Part shown: in pieces, positions 1 through 5,543 of the stretch | Position numbering within the stretch: position 1 is the stretch's first letter | Layout of the letters: every line of letters begins with the position of its first letter | NCBI GenBank assembly: GCA_945787925.1 | Contig: CALZJY010000090.1 | Coordinates: forward strand, 1-7,585 | DNA: 7,585 bases | Origin: an uncultured Anaerosporobacter sp. | GTDB taxonomy: Bacteria > Bacillota > Clostridia > Lachnospirales > Lachnospiraceae | Direction of reading: 5' to 3' | Translations under genes and position numbers: made by a program | The notes under the pieces: generated by a model | Databases searched by the model: none | Told to the model about the DNA's origin: nothing | What the model saw: only the letters and a program-made list of their open reading frames with translations

Positions 1-218
1 ATCCGATCCATACTTGCCATCTTCACTGGAATTTCTGGGTCCTTAATAACGCTAGCTACCACATCCATAAATCTAAAATAGTCTTTTGGGGTCATTGTAA
101 GTGATTTTCTTGAAAATAAATCTTCTGGTAGTTCAGCCTTTCGCAACACTTCTTCTAAATTAATCCCATAATGCAAAAGCAAATCTCCATATCTGCCATC
201 TAACACAAAATGATTCAC
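1..218 (-). CDS. AraC-family transcriptional regulator, N-terminal part (runs off window)
   Basis: An open frame starts at a GTG (218-216) and continues without a stop to the window edge, giving 72 codons. It reads VNHFVLDGRYGDLLLHYG, then NLEEVLRKAELPEDLF and MTPKDYFRFMDVV. The pattern of a helix plus 'LLxxxGIxLEEVLRxAxLPxDLF' followed by 'TPxxYFRF' is typical of the N-terminal arabinose-binding-like domain (PF12625 type) of one group of AraC regulators, whose DNA-binding HTH lies at the C-terminus, outside this window. An in-frame TGA lies directly upstream of the GTG, and AGGA (232-229) sits 10 nt before it, so this start is the best available. It begins only 17 bp after the dehydrogenase stop, so the two are probably co-transcribed and the regulator may control that operon. 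The ligand cannot be told from sequence. I am fairly sure of the family and less sure of the exact start. Confidence 0.72.
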   Translation of the reverse strand, partial: MNHFVLDGRYGDLLLHYGINLEEVLRKAELPEDLFSRKSLTMTPKDYFRFMDVVASVIKDPEIPVKMASMDR

Positions 219-235
219 TCATTACACATCCTATC

Positions 236-928
236 TTATTTCTTTGCACTACCAGCTAGCTGTTGGCTATACACAAAATCCATCATTGCCTTTTTAGGCA
301 TCATTGGTGAAACTGCATTTGCAAATAGCTTCATCTCTGTAAGACCGCCTGTCTTAGCAAATCCAGTTTCCATTGCACCTGGCATTAACGCGGTCACTGT
401 GACCCCAGTTCCTTTTAACTCTCTCCAAAGTGCATTGGAAAAGCTCGTCAAATAAGACTTCGTTGCATAATATACCGCTTGTAACGGTCCTGGCATAACT
501 GCTGCTGTAGAAGATACATTTAATACCTTTCCACTTCCGCGCTTTATAAACTCTGGAAGGAATAACTTACAAAGTCTTGTTGGAGTTGCTATATTTACAG
601 CAATCATGGATAAATCATCTTCCATTGTACGCTCTCTTGCAAAGTCTCCCTGCCCGCCAAATCCTGCATTGTTAATTAGATAATCTACAGACCATCCATT
701 CAGTTTACATGTATCAAAAATAAATTGTGCAGCATCTTCTGTAGAAAGATCTACGGAAATAATATGAGCAGATACAGAATACGTTTTTTCTACATATTGT
801 TTTTGCTGTTCTAACTTTTCTTTGCTTCTTCCAACTAAGATTACATCTCCATGCGTAGCTGCATGTAACTCTACAAAACATGTTCCAAGTCCACCATATG
901 ATCCAGTAATTAACGCTGTTTTTTGCAT
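236..928 (-). CDS. Short-chain dehydrogenase/reductase (classical SDR), short C-terminus
   Basis: This is a cytoplasmic NAD(P)-dependent oxidoreductase of the Rossmann-fold SDR superfamily; the substrate is unknown. With the start used here (230 aa), the cofactor loop TGSYGGLG is at residues 8-15, the NNAG motif at 86-89, a conserved Asn at about 112, and the catalytic Ser140, Tyr153 and Lys157 (YYATK) are all present. PGAMETGF near 183-190 matches the 'PGxxxT' cofactor-binding turn. I chose the ATG at 928 because GGAG (941-938) lies 9 nt before it; an in-frame ATG at 943 overlaps that GGAG and has no good site of its own. Related enzymes are usually about 250-265 aa, and here the chain stops soon after the 'SPMMPKKAMMDF' helix, without the usual C-terminal strand and PG-type tail. 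The protein is therefore probably shortened by about 25-30 residues. An AraC regulator follows 17 bp downstream. Confidence 0.9.
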   Translation of the reverse strand: MQKTALITGSYGGLGTCFVELHAATHGDVILVGRSKEKLEQQKQYVEKTYSVSAHIISVDLSTEDAAQFIFDTCKLNGWSVDYLINNAGFGGQGDFARERTMEDDLSMIAVNIATPTRLCKLFLPEFIKRGSGKVLNVSSTAAVMPGPLQAVYYATKSYLTSFSNALWRELKGTGVTVTALMPGAMETGFAKTGGLTEMKLFANAVSPMMPKKAMMDFVYSQQLAGSAKK

Positions 929-960
929 TTTTATTCGCTCCATTTTCTTTATTTTTCAAT

Positions 961-991
961 ATTATCTTTACTATAATAGACATGTTATCAA
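961..991 (-). promoter_or_regulatory. Candidate promoter for the dehydrogenase-regulator unit
   Basis: TTGATA (991-986) and GATAAT (966-961) resemble sigma-A -35 and -10 boxes, but they are 19 bp apart, longer than the usual 17. A 19-bp spacing is known from MerR-type regulated promoters, though no operator of that kind is clear here. The site lies 33 bp upstream of the dehydrogenase start. It is the best candidate in the gap but weak. Confidence 0.3.
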
Positions 992-1120
992 AAGAAAATA
1001 TCATTAGATGCCATCTATATCACATTGTTCCATCCATGCCTTTTCCATACAAAAAAGCGTCTCCTCCATCTTTATTTTTTATCACAGGAGCACTACTTTT
1101 TTATTGAAAAGCATAAAAAT

Positions 1121-1175
1121 GGCTCTAATGTCAGTGTTAATACGGGTGCACAGCACCACCACTGACATTAGAGCC
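1121..1175 (-). terminator. Long-stem intrinsic terminator after xerD
   Basis: Perfect 16-bp inverted repeat: GGCTCTAATGTCAGTG (1121-1136) against its complement (1160-1175). The 23-nt loop itself holds a nested 5-bp hairpin, GGTGC/GCACC (1145-1149 and 1153-1157). On the minus strand the stem is followed by ATTTTTATG, a short U-run, and it starts 50 nt after the xerD stop, so it fits a terminator for the nudF-spoIIM-xerD unit. On the plus strand no T-run follows. A smaller hairpin (GGACT/AGTCC, 1184-1200) lies between it and xerD. The stem is unusually long for a simple terminator. Confidence 0.7.
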
Positions 1176-1225
1176 TAATAAGGGGACTCTTTCCCAGTCC
1201 TCTAGTATATGAGTTCGATATGGTC

Positions 1226-2107
1226 TTATCTCCTTGGATGCGCCTTTACATATTCATCCCTTACCCTGGCTTCATTCGCTCCTACATAGATATAAGCCAT
1301 GGAATTATCAGAATAGCCAAGCATTTCTCCTACCGTGATTACATTGGCACCATTGGCAATCAAATGGGCGGCAAACGAGTTACGAAGTGACTGTGGCGTT
1401 ACATTGCCAATTCCCGTCTCCTCTGCATATCGTTTAATCAACTTCCAAAGTCCTTGCCTTGTCATCGCCATGCCTTGACGGTTTACAAATAAATCTCTAT
1501 GTGCCTTGCCATGCAGCAATTCCTCTCGTGCCTCTGTAAGATAAATCTGCAATGCTTCCCTCGCCTTTTCACCAAATGGAATCACTCGTTGTCTCTTTGC
1601 CCCGATACAGCTCACGATGTTGTACTGCATATTTAAGTCATCAAGTGTAAGACGAATCAGTTCACTTACTTTCATCCCTGTCGCATACAGTAACTCGAAA
1701 ATAGCCTTATCACGCTTTCCAGAAGGTGTTGTCTGGTCGGGTGCATTTAACAAAGTTTCGACCTCTTTTATAGATAGATTCACGGGAGGCTGTTTCTTCA
1801 CCTTAGGTGCCTTGATTCGCTCCATCGGATCATGTGTAATTCGTTGATTCTTAATTAAGTACAAGAAAAAGGAGTTTAAGGTAACCACCATACGCGCTAC
1901 TGTGGCACTTTTAAACCCCTGTTTCTCCAAACTAAGAATATACGAATTAATCAGTGTCTCATTTACCTCTTCTAATGTTTCAATCTTCTCTTGCTCAAGA
2001 AAATCAAATAATTTGTCCAAATCCCTTTGATAAGATACAAGCGTGTTGTCCGCCATCTCCTTCACATCACGCAGATACGTAATGAATGCAGCTCCTGTCT
2101 CTCTCAT
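1226..2107 (-). CDS. xerD: XerD-like tyrosine recombinase with a degenerate active site
   Basis: 293 aa, full length for the XerC/XerD family (about 295-300). Residues 1-90 form the SAM-like DNA-binding core (NTLVSYQRDL at 21-30), and 110-293 form the catalytic domain, ending in the Xer-like tail VRDEYVKAHPRR. Active XerD resolves chromosome dimers at dif with XerC and FtsK. Here the catalytic set is mostly changed: ATGLRVSEL reads ATGMKVSEL (Arg I is Lys146), the GKGxKxR loop is GAKRQR (169-174) and one residue shorter, HxxR reads QSLR (Gln239, Arg242 kept), and LGH reads LGY (Tyr265). The Tyr274 nucleophile remains. I checked these codons on the minus strand. The frame has no stop or shift, so it looks maintained. 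It lies 31 bp after spoIIM, as in the B. subtilis spoIIM-fur-xerD region but without fur. It could be a true XerD with altered chemistry or a non-catalytic DNA-binding paralogue. Confidence 0.85.
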   Translation of the reverse strand: MRETGAAFITYLRDVKEMADNTLVSYQRDLDKLFDFLEQEKIETLEEVNETLINSYILSLEKQGFKSATVARMVVTLNSFFLYLIKNQRITHDPMERIKAPKVKKQPPVNLSIKEVETLLNAPDQTTPSGKRDKAIFELLYATGMKVSELIRLTLDDLNMQYNIVSCIGAKRQRVIPFGEKAREALQIYLTEAREELLHGKAHRDLFVNRQGMAMTRQGLWKLIKRYAEETGIGNVTPQSLRNSFAAHLIANGANVITVGEMLGYSDNSMAYIYVGANEARVRDEYVKAHPRR

Positions 2108-2138
2108 TCTTCTCTTCTTTCCTTATTTCATCAGTCTT

Positions 2139-2738
2139 TTAGCTCAATTCTAGCATAATCATGCGTAATAAGCTAGTGTTTAAATACCCCTCTAGCAAAC
2201 TAGTAATCGTAATCAACAATAACAACGCAAACACCTTCGGAATATAGTTACGAATCCTAAGCTCTTTTCGATCTACGGAAGAATATAACTCTGCATTTTC
2301 CCGATATGCTTCAAGATAGGTCATTGCCAATAGCGGAACATAAATTAGACATTGAGGCGAAATATAGCAAACAAAGAATAAGACACCTTTCACCCCATAT
2401 CTCATTACTGCCGTCGAAAGAATGAATCCCATACAAAATCCCTTGTAGGTGCAATGAAACAAGATATATGGCGCTCCTAGCATAGTAACAGAAAGAAGTA
2501 CGAGCAATCCAAATTCCTTTATGTACCCAATCCATGCAATTCCTGTAATTGCAAATGGATCGAGCTGCATCTGCGAAATCCTAGCAAGGCTTGTATCATC
2601 AAACAAAAAAATCTGATCTATATAGAACTCTTTTAACACATTAGAACAGGCTGTCCCTAAAAGGACTCCTATAAATAAACAACCCACCAAGAGTTGCTTT
2701 ATACCGAGCCGATTTACCCAAAATAATAGTTTCTTCAA
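2139..2738 (-). CDS. spoIIM: Stage II sporulation protein M (engulfment, DMP complex)
   Basis: 199 aa membrane protein of the SpoIIM/DUF95 family. In Bacillus, SpoIIM anchors SpoIID and SpoIIP, the peptidoglycan-degrading enzymes that drive engulfment of the forespore from the mother cell. Visible here are a short cytoplasmic start (MKKLLFWVNRLGIK) and hydrophobic segments at about 15-34, 76-96, 97-113, 115-140 and 167-187. The family core follows in order: KGFCMGF (99-105), the helix with ISPQ (126-129) and YVP (133-135), and the terminal EGYLN (183-187). The length is close to the Bacillus protein (about 214 aa). The start codon is TTG (2738-2736), chosen because AGGAGG lies exactly 7 nt upstream and the next in-frame Met is at residue 57, beyond the first membrane segment. 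It sits between the Nudix gene (69 bp upstream) and the xerD homologue (31 bp downstream). Confidence 0.92.
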   Translation of the reverse strand: MKKLLFWVNRLGIKQLLVGCLFIGVLLGTACSNVLKEFYIDQIFLFDDTSLARISQMQLDPFAITGIAWIGYIKEFGLLVLLSVTMLGAPYILFHCTYKGFCMGFILSTAVMRYGVKGVLFFVCYISPQCLIYVPLLAMTYLEAYRENAELYSSVDRKELRIRNYIPKVFALLLLITITSLLEGYLNTSLLRMIMLELS

Positions 2739-2745
2739 ACGTCCC

Positions 2746-2751
2746 CCTCCT
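2746..2751 (-). promoter_or_regulatory. Ribosome binding site that fixes the TTG start of spoIIM
   Basis: AGGAGG at 2751-2746 matches the anti-Shine-Dalgarno fully and lies 7 nt before TTG (2738). A strong site paired with a poor start codon is common in Firmicutes, and it settles the start of spoIIM. Confidence 0.85.
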
Positions 2752-2770
2752 ATTCCTATCTCATACCTAA

Positions 2771-2802
2771 TATGTATGAAACAGAAACAAGAAAGATACT
2801 AC
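2771..2802 (-). promoter_or_regulatory. Possible sigma-E-type promoter ahead of spoIIM
   Basis: CATACATA (2778-2771) matches 7 of 8 positions of the Bacillus sigma-E -10 (CATACAnT). A partial -35 (GTAGTATC, 2802-2795) lies 16 bp upstream, slightly far and poorly matched. spoIIM is a sigma-E gene in Bacillus, which makes the match plausible. The -10 lies inside a short inverted repeat (TCATAC/GTATGA, 2761-2779), so it could also be chance or an operator. No terminator is visible between the Nudix gene and spoIIM, so read-through from upstream is also likely. Confidence 0.3.
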
Positions 2803-2807
2803 AAACC

Positions 2808-3356
2808 TTATAATCCCATTTTTGTCTTATATGCTAAGATTGCACTAATTGTCTTTCCATCTTGGATTTCTCCTGCTAAAATTAAATCTACAAGCTCTTG
2901 AAGCGTATAGCGTTCTACATTTAAGTATTCGTCCTCATCTAAATGCTGGCTGCATTTTTCTAATTCATTCGAATAATAAATACCAATCTTCTCATTGCAG
3001 AATGCTACAGTTGTAAATAAGTCGAATAAATGCCCTACCTTCTTAGGACGATAGCCGATTTCTTCTTCACATTCTCTCATTGCTGCAGTTTTCATATCTT
3101 CACCTGGATTGATTGCTCCTGCTGGAATCTCTAGTGTATATTTTTCTACGGCATTGCGATATTGTCGAACCATAATGATCCGGCCATCTTCATCTACTGG
3201 GACAATTGCTGCTGCCCCCTTATGTTTAATGAAATCCCATTTTGCGGTTTTCCCGTTTGGTAATTGCATATAATCCGAATAAAAATCTACGATTGACCCT
3301 TTGTGTTCTAATTTACGATCAATACGCTTAATTTCTTCATTTTCAACTTTTTGCAT
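2808..3356 (-). CDS. nudF: Nudix hydrolase, ADP-ribose pyrophosphatase type
   Basis: 182 aa cytoplasmic enzyme. It is likely to hydrolyse ADP-ribose (and related nucleotide sugars) to AMP and ribose 5-phosphate. A complete Nudix box GX5EX7REUXEEXGU is present at residues 80-102: Gly80, Glu86, Arg94, Glu95, Glu98, Glu99 and Gly101, with the three Glu residues as metal ligands. The beta-strand before it (VRQYRNAVEKYTLEIPAG) and the later stretch TTVAFCNEKIGIYYS are typical of the NudF/YqkG ADPRase group. The start is the ATG at 3356, preceded 8 nt away by AGGGG. The frame stays open to an ATG at 3443, but that would run through the sigma-A promoter at 3415-3443 and add residues unlike the family. 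In B. subtilis nudF is also near spoIIM. The product specificity is inferred from the family. Confidence 0.9.
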   Translation of the reverse strand: MQKVENEEIKRIDRKLEHKGSIVDFYSDYMQLPNGKTAKWDFIKHKGAAAIVPVDEDGRIIMVRQYRNAVEKYTLEIPAGAINPGEDMKTAAMRECEEEIGYRPKKVGHLFDLFTTVAFCNEKIGIYYSNELEKCSQHLDEDEYLNVERYTLQELVDLILAGEIQDGKTISAILAYKTKMGL

Positions 3357-3375
3357 TTTTAGTTCCCCTTTCCTA

Positions 3376-3393
3376 ACCAGTCTCTTTTCTGGT
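3376..3393 (-). other. Small hairpin in the Nudix gene 5' leader
   Basis: ACCAG and CTGGT (3393-3389 and 3380-3376 on the minus strand) form a 5-bp stem with an 8-nt loop, about 11 nt ahead of the ribosome binding site and inside the predicted 52-nt leader. It may modestly affect mRNA stability or may be chance. Confidence 0.3.
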
Positions 3394-3414
3394 CTATGTA
3401 CATTTCCCTTTAGT

Positions 3415-3443
3415 ATTATAAACCAAAGAGTTCTAGGATGCAA
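3415..3443 (-). promoter_or_regulatory. Sigma-A promoter for nudF-spoIIM-xerD
   Basis: A perfect -10 TATAAT (3420-3415) lies 17 bp downstream of TTGCAT (3443-3438), a partial -35. Transcription would start near 3408, leaving a leader of about 52 nt. The site lies just after the rny terminator and inside the 5' extension of the Nudix frame, which supports both a separate transcription unit and the downstream start at 3356. Confidence 0.65.
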
Positions 3444-3452
3444 TTTCCTATA

Positions 3453-3487
3453 AACGAGAAAAACACGCTTTGCGAGTTTGTCTCGTT
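3453..3487. repeat. 35-nt imperfect palindrome just upstream of the nudF promoter
   Basis: AACGAGA (3453-3459) pairs with TCTCGTT (3481-3487). Inside, AAAC (3461-3464) pairs with GTTT (3476-3479) and CGC (3466-3468) with GCG (3472-3474) around a TTT loop, giving 14 paired bases with two symmetric single mismatches. It ends 10 bp upstream of the -35 box. No good T-run follows on either strand, so it looks more like an operator or upstream regulatory element than a terminator. No binding protein is recognisable. Confidence 0.5.
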
Positions 3488-3546
3488 ATCGTAACAGTCG
3501 TCAAGGTCATGCAAGCAGCACATTGGATCATTGTTCGCGTAAATCA

Positions 3547-3592
3547 AAAATAGCAATCCCATCAACGATTCGTTAAATGGAATTGCTATTTT
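3547..3592 (-). terminator. Intrinsic terminator of rny
   Basis: AAAATAGCAAT (3547-3557) pairs with its complement (3582-3592). After one mismatch CCAT (3559-3562) pairs with ATGG (3577-3580), and an inner AACG/CGTT (3564-3567 and 3571-3574) continues the arm. On the minus strand it begins 24 nt after the rny stop and ends in a run of five or more T (TATTTTTGATTT). The plus-strand side is also followed by TTTTATTTATTT, so it could stop transcription from both directions. Confidence 0.88.
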
Positions 3593-3615
3593 ATTTATTT
3601 CTATTTCTTACAACC

Positions 3616-5181
3616 TTATTTCGCGTAATCAACGACACGCGATTCACGTATAACATTTACTTTAATCTGTCCTGGATATTCTAATTCAGCTTCGATTTGT
3701 TTTGAAACGTCACGTGCTAATAGTACCATATCTGCATCTGAGATTTGTTCTGGCACAACCATGACTCTCACTTCTCTACCAGCTTGAATTGCGAATGACT
3801 TGTCTACCCCTTTAAAGCTTGTCGTTATATCTTCTAATTGTTTTAGTCTGTTTGTATATGTTTCTAACGTCTCTCTTCTTGCACCAGGTCTAGCTGCTGA
3901 AATTGTATCTGCCGCTTGTACGATGCAGGCGATTAATGATTCTGGTTCCACATCACCATGATGAGATTCCACTGCATTTATTATAATTGGAGATTCCTTA
4001 TACTTTCTACATAAATCAACACCAATTTGAATATGAGATCCTTCTAAATCGTGGTCTACTGATTTACCGATATCATGTAGAAGACCCGCACGTTTTGCCA
4101 TACGAACATCTACTCCGATTTCACCAGCAAGTAAACCAGCTAAGTGAGCCACTTCAATAGAATGTTTCAAAGCATTTTGACCATAACTTGTTCTGAATTT
4201 CATTCGTCCAAGTAATTTAATAAGCTCTGGATGAATTCCGTGAACGCCAACTTCAAGAGTTGCTGCCTCACCTTCTTCACGAATCATTACTTCAACTTCT
4301 TTTTGTGCTTTTTCAACCATTTCTTCAATTCTAGCTGGATGAATTCTTCCATCCACGATTAGCTTCTCTAATGCAATACGAGCAACTTCTCTACGAATTG
4401 GATCAAATCCCGATAAAATTACAGCTTCTGGAGTATCATCAATGATTAAGTCCACACCAGTAAGTGTTTCTAACGTACGGATATTTCTACCCTCACGTCC
4501 AATGATACGTCCTTTCATTTCATCGTTTGGTAACTGTACAACAGAAATAGTTGTTTCAGCCACATGGTCGGCAGCACATCTTTGAATCGCAGTAACGACA
4601 TAATCTTTTGCTTTTTTGTCTGCCTCTTCTTTTGCTCTGTTCTCAAGTTCTTTTACTAACTTTGCAGTTTCATGTTTTACTTCATCTTCAACAGTCTTTA
4701 AAAGATAATCTTTTGCTTGTTCGGAGGTAAGACCTGAAATCTTCTCTAGTTCATGTAATTGCTTTTCATGAAGACTTTCTGCTTCTGTTCTAAGCTTATC
4801 AAGCTCAGCTTCTTTCACAGCGAGTTTAGATTCTTTCTTTTCAAGTGCTTCAGTTTTTCTATCTAAAGTCTCTTCTTTAGTTAGAACCCTTTTCTCATAG
4901 CGTTGTAATTCAGCTCTGCGTTCCTTAGTTTCTTTGTCAAGCTCATTCTTAGTCTTTAATGACTCTTCCTTTGCTTCAAGTAATGCTTCCCTTTTTTTAG
5001 TTTCAGCCGTTTTCAATGCTTCATCTATAATTTCTCTTGCTTTCTCTTCTGCACTACCAATTTTCGCTTCCACAATCTTCTTGCGGTGAGCAATGGCAAG
5101 CGTCCAAGCAACAAAAGCGGTAAGGATCACAAGTACCAACATCACTACTATGAATATTGGAAATGGTATCTTCTCTAGCAC
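3616..5181 (-). CDS. rny: Ribonuclease Y (membrane-anchored endoribonuclease)
   Basis: 521 aa, the normal RNase Y length. This enzyme makes the first cuts in mRNA decay and processing in Firmicutes and is tethered to the membrane as part of the RNA-degrading network. Domains in order: an N-terminal membrane helix (about 7-30), a long charged coiled coil (about 33-205, rich in Lys, Glu and Ala), a KH RNA-binding domain (about 212-275) with the GREG loop at 228-231, and an HD domain (about 335-430). The HD metal residues are His340, His369-Asp370 (LLHDIGKS), His407/408 and Asp425. The conserved tail PGQIKVNVIRESRVVDYAK is complete. The start is GTG (5181-5179) behind a perfect Shine-Dalgarno. 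It has its own sigma-A promoter and a strong terminator, so it forms a single-gene unit, although read-through from recX is possible. Confidence 0.97.
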   Translation of the reverse strand: MLEKIPFPIFIVVMLVLVILTAFVAWTLAIAHRKKIVEAKIGSAEEKAREIIDEALKTAETKKREALLEAKEESLKTKNELDKETKERRAELQRYEKRVLTKEETLDRKTEALEKKESKLAVKEAELDKLRTEAESLHEKQLHELEKISGLTSEQAKDYLLKTVEDEVKHETAKLVKELENRAKEEADKKAKDYVVTAIQRCAADHVAETTISVVQLPNDEMKGRIIGREGRNIRTLETLTGVDLIIDDTPEAVILSGFDPIRREVARIALEKLIVDGRIHPARIEEMVEKAQKEVEVMIREEGEAATLEVGVHGIHPELIKLLGRMKFRTSYGQNALKHSIEVAHLAGLLAGEIGVDVRMAKRAGLLHDIGKSVDHDLEGSHIQIGVDLCRKYKESPIIINAVESHHGDVEPESLIACIVQAADTISAARPGARRETLETYTNRLKQLEDITTSFKGVDKSFAIQAGREVRVMVVPEQISDADMVLLARDVSKQIEAELEYPGQIKVNVIRESRVVDYAK

Positions 5182-5195
5182 AGGAGCACCTCCTT
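5182..5195 (-). promoter_or_regulatory. rny ribosome binding site inside a self-complementary AGGAG-GTG-CTCCT
   Basis: AAGGAGGTG (5195-5187) matches the 16S anti-Shine-Dalgarno over nine bases. It is immediately followed by CTCCT, so AGGAG (5194-5190) can pair with CTCCT (5186-5182) across a 3-nt loop, right against the GTG start at 5181. The site could hide itself in the mRNA and lower initiation, which would be relevant if RNase Y controls its own mRNA. Confidence 0.75.
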
Positions 5196-5229
5196 ATTTT
5201 GTTTTCATTGTACAAAATACAACAATAAA

Positions 5230-5258
5230 ATTTTATACTGTATTTACTAGTATGTCAA
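5230..5258 (-). promoter_or_regulatory. Sigma-A promoter of rny
   Basis: A perfect -35 TTGACA (5258-5253) is followed after exactly 17 bp by -10 TAAAAT (5235-5230). Transcription would start near 5223, giving a leader of about 41 nt to the GTG start. Confidence 0.85.
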
Positions 5259-5543
5259 GTCTGCCAAATTTATTTTTATGCACATTGTCTCTACATTTAA
5301 CAAATGCGTAAACATTGAGAACTTTTTTGAATTATATTGCACTTTTTTTCAGAAACTATTTAAGTTTTTTTGTATATATAAAACAAAACTTTAACGCTTT
5401 TTAGCAGTAAACTCACATATAACATCTCATTTACTCTTAAATTCCATGTTATCTTTGAGGATATTCAACAAATTGCCTGTAAAATATCTAACATATTCAA
5501 AAAGTACATTTAATTTAGTATTTTTTGATACCATTTGTGCAAA
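5259..5543. other. AT-rich non-coding stretch between recX and the rny promoter
   Basis: No gene is supported here; short ATG frames exist (for example 22 codons ending inside the rny promoter) but none has a ribosome binding site. No convincing intrinsic terminator for recX is visible. The stretch contains T and A tracts, a 7-bp inverted repeat AAGTTTT/AAAACTT (5362-5391), a TATAAT on the minus strand (5336-5331) without a good -35, and the symmetric hairpin listed separately. Confidence 0.6.
5419..5452. repeat. Symmetric 34-nt inverted repeat downstream of recX
   Basis: ATAACAT (5419-5425) and ATGTTAT (5446-5452) enclose a second inverted pair, ATTTA/TAAAT (5429-5433 and 5438-5442), separated by a 4-nt loop, with 3-nt internal bulges on each side. 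The symmetry (7-3-5-4-5-3-7) is neat, but the arms are AT-rich and no T-run follows. It may be an RNA hairpin, a protein site or chance. Confidence 0.4.

Noticed and set aside
929..943. Dehydrogenase start at the upstream ATG (943)
   Set aside because: The GGAG needed as ribosome binding site for the ATG at 928 overlaps this codon, and nothing suitable lies upstream of 943; the Rossmann strand also begins right after the later start.
972..977. Perfect TATAAT on the plus strand
   Set aside because: There is no -35 at a suitable distance and no plus-strand gene downstream.
3357..3443. Longer Nudix protein starting at the ATG at 3443
   Set aside because: The extension overlaps a good sigma-A promoter, has no ribosome binding site, and adds residues not typical of the family; the ATG at 3356 has AGGGG 8 nt upstream.
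3489..3546. Possible tRNA or small RNA between rny and nudF
   Set aside because: I could not build a cloverleaf or find conserved tRNA loop bases; the only clear structures are the dyad at 3453-3487 and the terminator at 3547-3592.
5331..5336. TATAAT on the minus strand as a second rny promoter
   Set aside because: Hexamers 16-18 bp upstream do not resemble TTGACA, and a much better promoter lies at 5230-5258.
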